A stretch of 64,000 bases of DNA from Cyclobacteriaceae bacterium. GTDB taxonomy: Bacteria > Bacteroidota > Bacteroidia > Cytophagales > Cyclobacteriaceae. The notes under the pieces are model-generated. The model saw only the letters and a list, made by a program, of their open reading frames with translations. It had not been told where the DNA came from and did not search any database. The first letter of the stretch is position 1. The number at the start of each line of letters is the position of its first letter. Shown one piece after another: positions 18,120 to 26,143 of this stretch. The DNA is taken from NCBI GenBank assembly GCA_022841475.1, contig JALHRJ010000014.1, forward strand, positions 1 to 64,000, written 5' to 3'. The translations under genes and the position numbers were made by a program.

Positions 18120-18261
18120 TTAATTCGAGATGTAGCGTCCTCCTGCGCATTGCTTCGGAGGACAGGCAGCCCGGCATGCCGGGCAAAGCTTCAACGAGGT
18201 TCTGGTGGGTTAAGCCAGAATCATAAATTTTGAGAATGGAAAGTTAATTCGAGATGTAGCG
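18120..18261. repeat. 18-bp direct repeat of the tRNA 5' end around GC-rich palindromes
   Basis: The 18-mer TTAATTCGAGATGTAGCG occurs at 18120-18137 and 18244-18261; the second copy is the start of the tRNA gene with six bases upstream. Between them lie a hairpin GTCCTCC/GGAGGAC (18137-18163), a perfect 16-bp palindrome GCCCGGCATGCCGGGC (18169-18184) and a hairpin TTCTGG/CCAGAA (18200-18220). It looks like a small insertion with target duplication, or a remnant of an integration event. Confidence 0.65.
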
Positions 18262-18324
18262 CAGCCCGGTTAGCGCATCACGTTAGGGACGTGGAGGCCG
18301 GAGGTTCGAATCCTCTCATCTCGA
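18250..18324 (+). tRNA. tRNA-Pro-like gene, anticodon AGG
   Basis: A complete 75-nt cloverleaf: acceptor CGAGATG/CATCTCG (18250-18256, 18317-18323), discriminator A, D-stem GCGC/GCGC, anticodon stem TCACG/CGTGG with loop TTAGGGA (18283-18289), 5-nt variable loop and T-arm GGAGG-TTCGAAT-CCTCT. C1-G72 and A73, with G35 and G36, are proline identity features. The anticodon reads AGG, which is rare in bacteria, where TGG, GGG and CGG are usual. The 3' half is overlapped antisense by the recombinase gene. Confidence 0.85.
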
Positions 18325-19840
18325 CTTGACAGGACATCTTGGAATATTTTCCATTTGTCCTGTTTTTGTTTCTGCCTAATTCATTGTCAATCATATAAAT
18401 AAAGTTGACGGCTTCATTGACACGCGGAGTTCGAAGTGATGTTCCGTCAAAAGTCATTTTTTCTGGGAACATCGAACTAATCACTTCACGCTTCTTTTCA
18501 ATGTCACCTGTTTCATATATGTAATCCAACTTTAGCAGGCTGTCGATGCCCTTGCTCAAGAGTGGTTCAATGTTGGAAGGTTCATCCTTGTGTCCACTCA
18601 ATTTGGCCTCCAACTTTTCAAGCTTATTGGTGTACTCGGTTTTCATCTCGCGGAAATCTGAAGGGTCAATTTGTTTGGATGACAGTAAGTCGCGGATGTA
18701 AGAGAGTTTTGCTTCCATCTGTTTTATTTCAGTGAGCAATTGTTTCCGGTCGTCATGTAGATGCTTGGTTTGATCATTCCACGATTCAATTAGCAATTGT
18801 TTGTACAAGTCAACCATCTCCGTGCGCGGCATATACTTTTTCAGTTCAGCAACAAAAAGTTCGTTGACCACATCCGCCCGGAACCTACAGGTGCACCCAT
18901 CAAAACAATGATAGTAGGAATAATATTTGCTATGTCCTTTCGAAGCACTGCCAGTCAATAATTTTCCGCAGCTGTTGCAAACCAAAAATCCACGCAGGGG
19001 CAGTGATGCTTTGGAAGCAATCTTGAGTTTGTATGGTTTCCTTTTCCTACCGTCCAACGTGTCCTGAACTTCATGGAAGAGTGCCTCTGAAACAATCGGT
19101 TCATGCTGCCCTTTCACAAACCGGCCTTCTTCGTCTTTGTACTTTGGTATAAAGATCTTACCGCAATAAACGGGGTTCCGGATCGCAAACCAGAATAAGC
19201 TCTTTGTACCTCTGAACCCTTGCTCCTTCGCCTTTTTATAAATCTGCTCGGTGTTGAAAACTCCTTCGGCTATTTTTTCATATGACCAGCGTATCACCGA
19301 TGCCATTGGGTCAGCGGGGGTAATAGACTTTCTTCCGGCTTCATCTATGCGGTTGATGTAGCCGATGGGTGCGAGGCCCATGTAGCGGCCTTCTTTGCGA
19401 GCTCTTCGCATCCCGTGTATTATATTCAATGCCCTGCGGTCGTTCTCCACTTCTGGTGCGGCTAAATAGAAGGCGAGCATCATCTTGTTCTCGGGGATGG
19501 AGAGATCAAGTGGCTGTTCGATGGCCTGTGGTTCGATACTCAATTTGCGCAATGTGTTTATCATTTGGTAGGCATCGCCAGCGTTCCTGCTGAAACGATC
19601 CCATTTAAGGAACAACACAAGATCAGCTTGTCCCTTGTACTTCTTAAGTTCGAGAAGGTATTTCTGCCATTCGGGGCGGTTGAATGTTTTTGCTGAATGA
19701 TCTTCCAAGATGACCTTGCGGATAGTGATTTTGTTGATCTCACAATATTTTCTCAGAAGTTCTTCCTGGCTGCGTTGAGAATATCCTTTGTCCGCCTGCT
19801 CATCGGTGCTTACGCGGATGTAAAGATCGGCTGTTTTCAT
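18278..19840 (-). CDS. Large serine recombinase (site-specific integrase)
   Basis: A 520-residue serine recombinase. The N-terminal resolvase domain (about 1-150) has catalytic Ser11 in YIRVSTDEQ and the Arg-bearing LKWDRFSRN. The Recombinase domain (about 165-275) and a zinc-ribbon (CNSCGKLL ... CFDGCTC, about 290-325) follow, then a coiled coil (about 340-410). Such enzymes integrate or excise mobile elements. The last 16 codons read antisense through the 3' half of the tRNA-Pro-like gene and stop inside its anticodon stem (the tail RGFEPPAST is the usual antisense-tRNA signature), placing one end of the element at or in the tRNA. No second copy of the tRNA 3' end was found in the window. 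Confidence 0.93.
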   Translation of the reverse strand: MKTADLYIRVSTDEQADKGYSQRSQEELLRKYCEINKITIRKVILEDHSAKTFNRPEWQKYLLELKKYKGQADLVLFLKWDRFSRNAGDAYQMINTLRKLSIEPQAIEQPLDLSIPENKMMLAFYLAAPEVENDRRALNIIHGMRRARKEGRYMGLAPIGYINRIDEAGRKSITPADPMASVIRWSYEKIAEGVFNTEQIYKKAKEQGFRGTKSLFWFAIRNPVYCGKIFIPKYKDEEGRFVKGQHEPIVSEALFHEVQDTLDGRKRKPYKLKIASKASLPLRGFLVCNSCGKLLTGSASKGHSKYYSYYHCFDGCTCRFRADVVNELFVAELKKYMPRTEMVDLYKQLLIESWNDQTKHLHDDRKQLLTEIKQMEAKLSYIRDLLSSKQIDPSDFREMKTEYTNKLEKLEAKLSGHKDEPSNIEPLLSKGIDSLLKLDYIYETGDIEKKREVISSMFPEKMTFDGTSLRTPRVNEAVNFIYMIDNELGRNKNRTNGKYSKMSCQVEMRGFEPPASTSLT

Positions 19841-19862
19841 AATCGTTCATTTCTGTGGTGTA

Positions 19863-20075
19863 TTACTTTTGATTTGACGGTGGCTGCTTTCTAAGGTAAT
19901 TGGAAACGGAAATGTTTGCCAGTTTTCGGAGGAATTTTAATATCTCATCGGCCTGTTCGACCGTTACTTCCACTCCTTTACATCGTAGTGATGCAACTAC
20001 TTTTTCAGCATCCAAATAGTCATTTGCCTTCTTATTTGAATTCTGTGCCGGCTGTTGTATGTCTTCCCTGATCAT
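19863..20075 (-). CDS. Small conserved protein upstream of the recombinase
   Basis: A 70-residue soluble protein, probably one helical hairpin domain (about residues 18-58: LDAEKVVASLRCKGVEVTVEQADEILKFL) with a charged tail. I do not recognise a named family. It starts 22 bp upstream of the recombinase start on the same strand, so it is likely co-transcribed and may assist or regulate recombination; that role is inference. Confidence 0.6.
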   Translation of the reverse strand: MIREDIQQPAQNSNKKANDYLDAEKVVASLRCKGVEVTVEQADEILKFLRKLANISVSNYLRKQPPSNQK

Positions 20076-20132
20076 GCTCCCCGATGAAGGGAGCTAATCT
20101 GGAAAACATACTTAAAGATGATTCACAACTAG

Positions 20133-20489
20133 TTACCTACTGGGGTTCGATTTTTCCAGTTTGTCGAACTTCTTTTTTTCGGCCATCAATTCCGTATACG
20201 CTTTCAGCGACTGCTTGGTGATAGTGTCTTTATCAGCTTCAATTTTCATACTCCTTCGGTCCATAATTTTCGTATACACTAAATAAACATCGTCAGAGTC
20301 ACCATCCATACCGATGAACTTGAGAATGAGTGAATCCAGGTGCGGTTGAAAAAAGCAGTCACTCAGTTCTACTTGTTGCAAGCCGCTAAACAAATGCCGG
20401 CTTTTGAGCTCTTCTGCGATGAGGTATAACGAAACTTGTATTTCTTCTGGTAGTCTAACCAGAGGAACATTGCGCCTTATTTTGTTCAT
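20133..20489 (-). CDS. Hypothetical protein of the recombinase cluster
   Basis: A 118-residue soluble protein of mixed alpha/beta character with no motif I can assign. Its C-terminal 40 residues (LKAYTELMAEKKKFDKLEK) are probably helical. It is the first gene of the leftward unit leading to the recombinase and is divergent from the XRE repressor at 20565; the operator between them suggests repressor control. No signal peptide or membrane segment. Confidence 0.6.
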   Translation of the reverse strand: MNKIRRNVPLVRLPEEIQVSLYLIAEELKSRHLFSGLQQVELSDCFFQPHLDSLILKFIGMDGDSDDVYLVYTKIMDRRSMKIEADKDTITKQSLKAYTELMAEKKKFDKLEKSNPSR

Positions 20490-20513
20490 GATGTGATGAA
20501 TTTATTCGCTAAT

Positions 20514-20542
20514 ATAACCAAAATGGTTATATAACCAAATTG
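20514..20542. promoter_or_regulatory. Operator with three ATAACCA half-sites between divergent genes
   Basis: Three half-sites lie in alternating orientation: ATAACCA (20514-20520), TGGTTAT (20524-20530) and ATAACCA (20531-20537), the last followed by a partial fourth (AATTGG). TGGTTATATAACCA (20524-20537) is a perfect 14-bp palindrome. It sits 24 bp from the 20489 start and 27 bp from the XRE start, the usual place for a phage-type repressor operator. Confidence 0.75.
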
Positions 20543-20564
20543 GATAAGTCGAGAAATTTGCTGC

Positions 20565-20783
20565 ATGGCAAAACAGTCAACCAATTCAAGGAAGCGATTT
20601 AATCGAATTAAAGAGGTACTTGCGCTAAATGGTAAAACGCAGACATGGCTAGCGGAGCAACTTGATTATGATTTTGTCACGATTACCCGCTATGTTAATA
20701 ATCACAGACAGCCCAGCATCCCCAGACTATTCGAAATAGCGCATGTTCTTAAAGTTAATCCCAGAGATCTCATCAATAGTTAA
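20565..20783 (+). CDS. XRE-family repressor (Cro/CI-like)
   Basis: A 72-residue single-domain HTH_3 protein: IKEVLALNGKTQTWLAEQLDYDFVTITRYVNNHRQPSIPRLFEIAHVL covers helices 1-5, with the recognition helix near residues 35-45. There is no C-terminal dimerisation or protease domain. Divergent from the 20489 gene, with an alternating half-site operator in the 75-bp gap. It probably represses the recombinase-cluster promoter and its own, as in mobile elements. Confidence 0.9.
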   Translation: MAKQSTNSRKRFNRIKEVLALNGKTQTWLAEQLDYDFVTITRYVNNHRQPSIPRLFEIAHVLKVNPRDLINS

Positions 20784-21237
20784 GCTTGATAAGGTAAGGG
20801 GTTACGATATGTCAATGGCTGAGCCATGGTACAAAACTACCGTGATTTTTCCCGAAGGTCTTGTTTCCATTGACAACCCAGTCGTTTCTTCAATATCAAA
20901 AATAGAATTCTTATAAGCAGAAAAAGAGAAAATAATAAAGCAAATCATGTCTATTTGTTGCACAACTCAGTGCGGAATTCTCTTTCAATTTAAAAAGTAA
21001 ACACTTCAATTACAGTTTTATTAGAATTGATCTTTGCCCAATTGAATCAATGCTAATCCGAATTTATGTTCAAATCAATAAGCTCCTCTTAGGGTCAAGT
21101 TCTTAATGTTACAGCTGCAATACTCCCGACTTATACAACTTTTATCGGCATATAAGCATTCCATTGACTTAAAGATTACCCAAACTTTGTATCATGAAAT
21201 CAAGGGGATTTCATCACTATAACTTAAATTAAATACT
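20784..21237. other. 454-bp gap without a recognised gene
   Basis: No frame shows a convincing protein; the longest ATG frame here (20810) gives about 36 residues without features. Near the right end, ATGAAATC-AAGGG-GATTTCAT (21194-21214) is a perfect 8-bp inverted repeat 24 bp before the hydrolase start and could be an operator or a leader hairpin. Confidence 0.5.
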
Positions 21238-22209
21238 ATGAAAAAAAGAATTAACGTAATGGGTGTGATTATTTTATTATTTACAATCACCCTGTCTATG
21301 CAGTCGTGTAGAGAAAAAGTAGCTCAAGAGAATACTGATAAAGTGACGAAATCATCATTGCAATTGGCAGAATCTGCGTCAACAAGTAAAACATTGTATG
21401 CGGAATCAAATGGAAGAAAAATTGCTTATCGCACAATTGGCAGTGGCCGGCCAATGATCCTGTGCCACCGATTTAGGGCAAACATGGATGATTGGGATCC
21501 AGCATTTTTGGATGCGCTTGCAAAGAATTATCAGGTTATCATTTTTGATCATAGTGGAATGGCTTCTTCAACAGGAACTCCATCCACAACAGTACTGGGC
21601 TTTGCACAAGATGTTAAAGATCTGGCAGATGCGTTGGGCTTTCATAAAATAATAGTTGGGGGTTGGTCCTTAGGTGGTTGGGTTGCACAGATCGTTACCA
21701 CTGAATTTCCTGAACTTGTTTCCCACACTATCCTTATTGGAACAAAGCCTCCTGGAAAAGTTGAATTTCCAAATATGGAAGAAGCATTTCTCAATACTGC
21801 CTATAAGCCAACATATTCAGTCGATGATGAAACGATATTATTTTTTGAACCAACTTCAGCAATCAGCAGGGCTGCAGCGATAGCAAGTCATGATAGAATA
21901 GCAATCCGAACAACGGATCGAGATATTCCGATCCCTCAGCCTCTATGGGAATTCTATCATAAGTGTGGTGTAGACTTTGCCAACGACCCATACGGAGCAC
22001 GAGAAAAGCTTCAAACAACAAATATTCCAATCTTGGTGATTTCTGCTGACCATGAGGTTTGTTTTCCACCTCAAAACTGGTATTCCTTAACCAGGAAACT
22101 CCCAACTACCCAATTCTTGATTATACCGCAAGCAGGGCATGGACCTCAACATCAATACCCTGAGTTTGTAGCACAGTGTATTGATAACTTTATCAAACAA
22201 TTTAATTGA
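21238..22209 (+). CDS. Alpha/beta-hydrolase lipoprotein
   Basis: A 323-residue hydrolase with a lipoprotein signal: hydrophobic residues 6-21 then the lipobox SMQSC. The fold starts around residue 58 (KIAYRTIGSGRPMILCHRF). The nucleophile elbow is GGWSLGGW, with catalytic Ser; the acid is probably Asp in ISADHEV and the histidine is in PQAGHGPQHQ. The oxyanion region reads LCHRFRAN instead of the usual HG-x-x. Substrate unknown. It stands alone between an empty gap and a thiolase relic. Confidence 0.88.
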   Translation: MKKRINVMGVIILLFTITLSMQSCREKVAQENTDKVTKSSLQLAESASTSKTLYAESNGRKIAYRTIGSGRPMILCHRFRANMDDWDPAFLDALAKNYQVIIFDHSGMASSTGTPSTTVLGFAQDVKDLADALGFHKIIVGGWSLGGWVAQIVTTEFPELVSHTILIGTKPPGKVEFPNMEEAFLNTAYKPTYSVDDETILFFEPTSAISRAAAIASHDRIAIRTTDRDIPIPQPLWEFYHKCGVDFANDPYGAREKLQTTNIPILVISADHEVCFPPQNWYSLTRKLPTTQFLIIPQAGHGPQHQYPEFVAQCIDNFIKQFN

Positions 22210-22221
22210 ACCAAACTCTAA

Positions 22222-22377
22222 AGAGTGTTCGGAAGTAGCTTGGCAGCTGCCCACCTCTTTGCGGCAACAGGGTGTAGGGTATTGGTAACTATGGCAAAAC
22301 TGCTAATGAATGGTTCCAGGAAAGGATTCATATCCACTTGCGCAGCAGGTGGGCAGGGCATAACAATGATCTTGTAA
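22222..22377 (+). pseudogene. Relic of a thiolase C-terminus
   Basis: Frame 1 from 22222 reads RVFGSSLAAAHLFAATGC, then RVLVTMAKLL and STCAAGGQGITMIL before TAA. This matches the last 50 residues of FadA/FadI-type acyl-CoA acetyltransferases, whose consensus is GGSLAAGHPFAATG ... CAAGGQG. The catalytic Cys block is kept, but the catalytic His-Pro is now His-Leu and the preceding Gly is Ala. A stop (22219-22221) and the hydrolase gene precede it; there is no upstream thiolase body. It is therefore a truncated, decayed fragment. Confidence 0.75.
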
Positions 22378-22736
22378 AAGTAGAAGACAAAATTATTTGA
22401 TTGAATGGTTTTATTAGATGTGAAACCATATAAAATCCAGGATCAGATAGTAAATACCAGAAGTACGGTAGCCTCGCTTTTATAACTTATTAAAGTGACC
22501 AAGAAAAGCCAGTGACGTCATGAATCAATACCTTGCTCTGTTTCCGTATCTTCATAAACTATAGAAAACACAATTCATCATTTTTGAATTTTACTATTTC
22601 ATCCGGGATGGTATTTAAAATATTTATCATTAAATATTTTAAATGCAATAAACCATCATTCATACAACAGCTGTGATGATTTGAATATTACTCAATCAAT
22701 ATCTCTTACTGAATTTCGGGGTAAAAGATCTGTGCT
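22378..22736. other. Gap with a 14-bp perfect inverted repeat
   Basis: No gene is visible. ATTTAAAATATTTA-TCAT-TAAATATTTTAAAT (22613-22644) is a perfect 14-bp inverted repeat with a 4-nt loop, about 93 bp before the GNAT-like gene. It is AT-only and may be a regulatory site or a weak bidirectional terminator. Confidence 0.5.
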
Positions 22737-23030
22737 ATGGATGAGGTAAAATTGAAATTTAATCAGGATGCCCGAGGCATTTTCTTCATCGAAAGCAATG
22801 GAGAGCAATTGGCTAAAATCGATATCGATGTCATTAATAGTAACCTTGTTGTACATGAAATGAACGCCAGAGAAAACGAAGATCTTTTATATCTCCAACT
22901 TTTTGAAGCTTTGATAAGCTATGCAAGGGAACACTATCTAAAAATAATTACCACGAATCGTTTTGTTTATAAAAAATTGACAGATCGATCAGATCAATAT
23001 GCTGATGTCTGGGATGGCGATGCCGACTAA
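22737..23030 (+). CDS. Short GNAT-like N-acetyltransferase (YidJ/PF14542 type)
   Basis: A 97-residue protein resembling the minimal Gcn5-related family: strands KFNQDARGIFFIESNGEQLAKIDIDVI, then helix YLQLFEALISYAREHYLKIITTNRFVYKKL, the last matching the family's ALEYAREHGLKVIPTCPFV block. The acetyl-CoA loop (R-G-x-G) is not obvious (the segment reads NARENEDLL), so catalytic activity is doubtful. Isolated; no operon partner. Confidence 0.7.
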   Translation: MDEVKLKFNQDARGIFFIESNGEQLAKIDIDVINSNLVVHEMNARENEDLLYLQLFEALISYAREHYLKIITTNRFVYKKLTDRSDQYADVWDGDAD

Positions 23031-23203
23031 ACACCAATGTATTATTGAATGTAATTTATCAATCTCTCAAATAAATGTTGTTTTCATTCTGTGAATTATG
23101 CAGAAGGGAGTTTTGGTTGGGTAGATGATCAATACATTTTTTGACTGTATCTGACTATTAATAACCACAACATCAAAAGGTAATTTTAACGAAAAACTAC
23201 GAC

Positions 23204-24577
23204 ATGATATATCTTGCCAAAGGATGGTGGATATGTTTGGCATGCATACCGGGCATGATATTAGCACAACAACATTCTCCTTTTAAGGAGCTTCGTTATG
23301 ACGAGCAATATGCGCTACTCGCCAACGACTCATCACACCACACACGGTATGCACGCTTTAAGTATGGATCTATTAAGAATGCGCCATTCTCAATAGGAGG
23401 TGAGGCACGTGTCCAATATTTTAAGGTAAAGAATGAAGACTGGGGTGAAACCCCGGAAAGCACTGATGGATACTTTTTGTCACGTTTCCTATTACATGCT
23501 AACTTCAACGCAGCAAAGAAGGCACGCATCTTTACTCAAATTCAAGGCGGCCGCGCGGATTGGAAAAAAGTCATAAGCCCTATTGAGCAAAATCTTCTTG
23601 ATCTTCATCAGGCATTTGTTGATTATAAGCTCGGCAACTCCCCATCAATTAAAGTACTTCTTAGATTAGGAAGGCAGGAATTACTGTATGGATCGCAACG
23701 ATTAATATCCGTTCGGGAAGGATTAAATTATCGGCAATCTTTTGATGGTTTACGACTTATTGCCCTTCGTAAGGAACGAACCGTTGATTTGTTTTATACT
23801 CACTTTGTACAGGTGTACCCCGGGACATTCAATGATCGTAGCACAGGTAACATTCGTTTATGGGGCTTATATGTAGTTAATAAGTCGATAGCAGGAATCC
23901 ACAATCTTGACTTTTATTACCTAGGATTCTTTAAACGTGATGTGGTTTTTCAGAATGCTTTTGGTCAGGAATTGCGTCACTCTTTGGGGTCAAGAATGTG
24001 GAATGTCTCCAATAAATTTTCATATGACGTGGAAGCTGTAATTCAAATAGGAACATTTGCTGATAAGCAAATTTTTGCAGGAACAGTCTCCGCCCATGTG
24101 ACGCATAAAATGATGAATGTTTGGCTGGATCCAGAGATAGGTCTCAAGTCAGAAATAATTAGTGGGGACACCCAAATAGCAGATCAAACTGTTGGAACTT
24201 TTAATTCACTCTTTCCGCGTGGCGGGTATTTTGGGTTGGCGGCACGCTTCGGTCCCCGTAATCTAATGGACATCCATCCATCGCTGACAGTAACAATTTC
24301 TCAAACTATTTCCACAACAATCGACTATGATGTTTTCTGGCGATACGCTTCAAACGATGGACTGTATACGACACCGGGAGAGATAATCTATCCTGGGAAA
24401 CCTGGTAGTACAATATTTATCGGAGACCAACTTGGTTGGAAACTCACAGTGACCCCTGGAATATTCGTTAAATTTACTTTGGAAGCCAAGTGGTTTCATA
24501 CAGGAAAATTTATTCAACAGGCAGGTCCAGGAAAAGATATTCTATATGCCATGGCTCAAATGCAGTTGAAGTTCTGA
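23204..24577 (+). CDS. Alginate-export-family outer-membrane porin
   Basis: A 457-residue outer-membrane beta-barrel. A signal peptide covers about residues 1-21 (ends ILAQ). The block FSIGGEARVQYFKVKNEDWG near the start and LLRLGRQELLYGSQRLISVREGLNYRQSFDGLRL in the middle match the alginate_exp family (PF13372). It ends in a Phe (MQLKF), as outer-membrane barrels do. The name reflects the family; transport substrate in this organism is unknown. The DUF6268 barrel follows 75 bp downstream. Confidence 0.88.
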   Translation: MIYLAKGWWICLACIPGMILAQQHSPFKELRYDEQYALLANDSSHHTRYARFKYGSIKNAPFSIGGEARVQYFKVKNEDWGETPESTDGYFLSRFLLHANFNAAKKARIFTQIQGGRADWKKVISPIEQNLLDLHQAFVDYKLGNSPSIKVLLRLGRQELLYGSQRLISVREGLNYRQSFDGLRLIALRKERTVDLFYTHFVQVYPGTFNDRSTGNIRLWGLYVVNKSIAGIHNLDFYYLGFFKRDVVFQNAFGQELRHSLGSRMWNVSNKFSYDVEAVIQIGTFADKQIFAGTVSAHVTHKMMNVWLDPEIGLKSEIISGDTQIADQTVGTFNSLFPRGGYFGLAARFGPRNLMDIHPSLTVTISQTISTTIDYDVFWRYASNDGLYTTPGEIIYPGKPGSTIFIGDQLGWKLTVTPGIFVKFTLEAKWFHTGKFIQQAGPGKDILYAMAQMQLKF

Positions 24578-24652
24578 CTTCCATGGAGATCATATCTTTT
24601 TCTAATGAACGATTTACTGGCCTTACGGGTTTGCTAATGAAAATATCTGGTC

Positions 24653-25597
24653 ATGGTATCTTCAACCAAACGAAAAAAGCTGATAAAAACATCCTTTCGA
24701 TGGATAATACCTAGCTCATACCTTCTAACTGGATTAGTCTTAACTCAATTTTCTGCCCAGTGCCAGGTACAAAAACCTGGACTTACCGGAATGTCCCCCT
24801 CAAAATGGGTAAAAATAAGTAACACTCAGGCACCAGGTAGAATATATGGCACCCAAGGGGGATCTAAATTATACACCCAAGAGGATTTCTATTTCAAAAT
24901 GTGGCTTCCGATTATCCAAAAAGCAAACATTAGTCTGATTGTTGGACCAAATTACAGGATTGAACAATTTGAATTTAAAGATGTTGGTGAAAACCATCTG
25001 GAGCAAATGTCGAATTGGAAACTGCAAACCTTAGGATTGGATTTAACTTCGCTCGTAACACTGAAGCACTATTCATGGATCATAGCTAGACTTAATGTAA
25101 AACAAAGTGCTAGTATTGACCATGATCAGATTCCTATAGATTATACAATATCTACTGTTTATATAAAGAAGAAATCTGATACTAGAGAAGTGGGGGTCGG
25201 AATAACGACCAACCATAGCGTGGGTAGAACAGTAGCATTTCCAATGATACTCTTCAATCATAACTTTTCAACAAAAACAGGCGTAGAAATTTTACTGCCT
25301 TACAAAATTTCGTGGCGGTATAACTTGACACCCACTGACATTTTTTATCTACAAGGCGAAGCCATGTCCAGAAGTTATTACCTCACTGGCTCTACAAAAG
25401 ACTATTCATTTCGAAGAACAGAGTTTGATATGGGCTTAGTATACAACCGAAGAATTAATTCGCTATTAGGGATAGAATTATTTACTGGATATAGACACAA
25501 CCTCAATACACGACTTCCAAATGAGATTACACCAGTCAAAACCTCGGGAGTATTATTTTCAGTTGAACTTTATATAAAATCTCCTTTTAATAAATAA
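24653..25597 (+). CDS. DUF6268-type outer-membrane beta-barrel
   Basis: A 314-residue exported barrel. A signal peptide with a long positive n-region (KRKKLIKTSFR) spans about residues 1-39. Repeating amphipathic strands run to the end, including LPIIQKANISLIVGPNYRIEQF and LGIELFTGYRHNLNTRLP. I assign it to DUF6268 from overall pattern, with fair but not full certainty. Probably co-transcribed with the alginate-export-type porin upstream. Confidence 0.75.
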   Translation: MVSSTKRKKLIKTSFRWIIPSSYLLTGLVLTQFSAQCQVQKPGLTGMSPSKWVKISNTQAPGRIYGTQGGSKLYTQEDFYFKMWLPIIQKANISLIVGPNYRIEQFEFKDVGENHLEQMSNWKLQTLGLDLTSLVTLKHYSWIIARLNVKQSASIDHDQIPIDYTISTVYIKKKSDTREVGVGITTNHSVGRTVAFPMILFNHNFSTKTGVEILLPYKISWRYNLTPTDIFYLQGEAMSRSYYLTGSTKDYSFRRTEFDMGLVYNRRINSLLGIELFTGYRHNLNTRLPNEITPVKTSGVLFSVELYIKSPFNK

Positions 25598-25770
25598 AGG
25601 AACCATACCTTTCCTTCACAGGTATAAACAAAACCGTAGGAAGATAAAATAAAGCTTATAGGATGGGGTCTCCACCCCAATATGAACATAGATATATGAT
25701 TTTCTCATCATAAATATCCATGAATTATCCATGATATAACATGGATTGGCAATTAAATACTCTCCTTAAG

Positions 25771-25783
25771 CAAAGTACTTTTA
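25771..25783. promoter_or_regulatory. Third AAAGTACTTT palindrome
   Basis: CAAAGTACTTTTA is identical over 13 bases to the site before creD (10087-10099) and lies 34 bp before the 25817 ATG. It may place this gene under the 9756 regulator, or be chance. Confidence 0.35.
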
Positions 25784-25816
25784 CCAATGAACTGAGAGAC
25801 TTAATCGTTATTATCT

Positions 25817-26083
25817 ATGAAGACTTTTGCAAGTAATTGCCCGTTAAATAGAATCATCACTGACCTAGCCGACCCAGTAGAACTAATCGAGCAACTTCAC
25901 GATCATGGTTACCAACAGATTTTTGAGCTTGTTGGAAATAAATTAGTTTCTCATCAAACAGGCCGGTTTTTCTATCCACGAGAATTTCATGTGGATCAAC
26001 ATATCCAACTCGGTGAACTCGCGCACTGCTATGCTGTGAATCACCTTACAGAAGAGATTAAAGGAATTTATCTTGCTTTTTGA
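25817..26083 (+). CDS. Small conserved protein (paralog of the 61527 gene)
   Basis: An 88-residue soluble protein. Segments ELIEQLHDHGYQQIFELVGNKL, VDQHIQLGE and HLTEEIKGIYLAF align with the 61527 gene product (ELQELGYNKSFELFGLKL, VDEIYSF, YENVKGIFLAI). The family is common in Bacteroidota and, as I recall, is often mis-named phosphoribosylpyrophosphate synthetase; it lacks any PRPP-synthase motif. Function unknown. Only 60 bp precede the DMT transporter. Confidence 0.78.
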   Translation: MKTFASNCPLNRIITDLADPVELIEQLHDHGYQQIFELVGNKLVSHQTGRFFYPREFHVDQHIQLGELAHCYAVNHLTEEIKGIYLAF

Positions 26084-26143
26084 CTAATGTCAGTAATAAA
26101 GATGTCGAAAAATGTAATCGAAGAAATTCTAACTATATAATCT

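Noticed and set aside
20810-20917. A 36-codon frame in the gap after the XRE gene
   Set aside because: Short, featureless, with no promoter or recognised domain; treated as non-coding.
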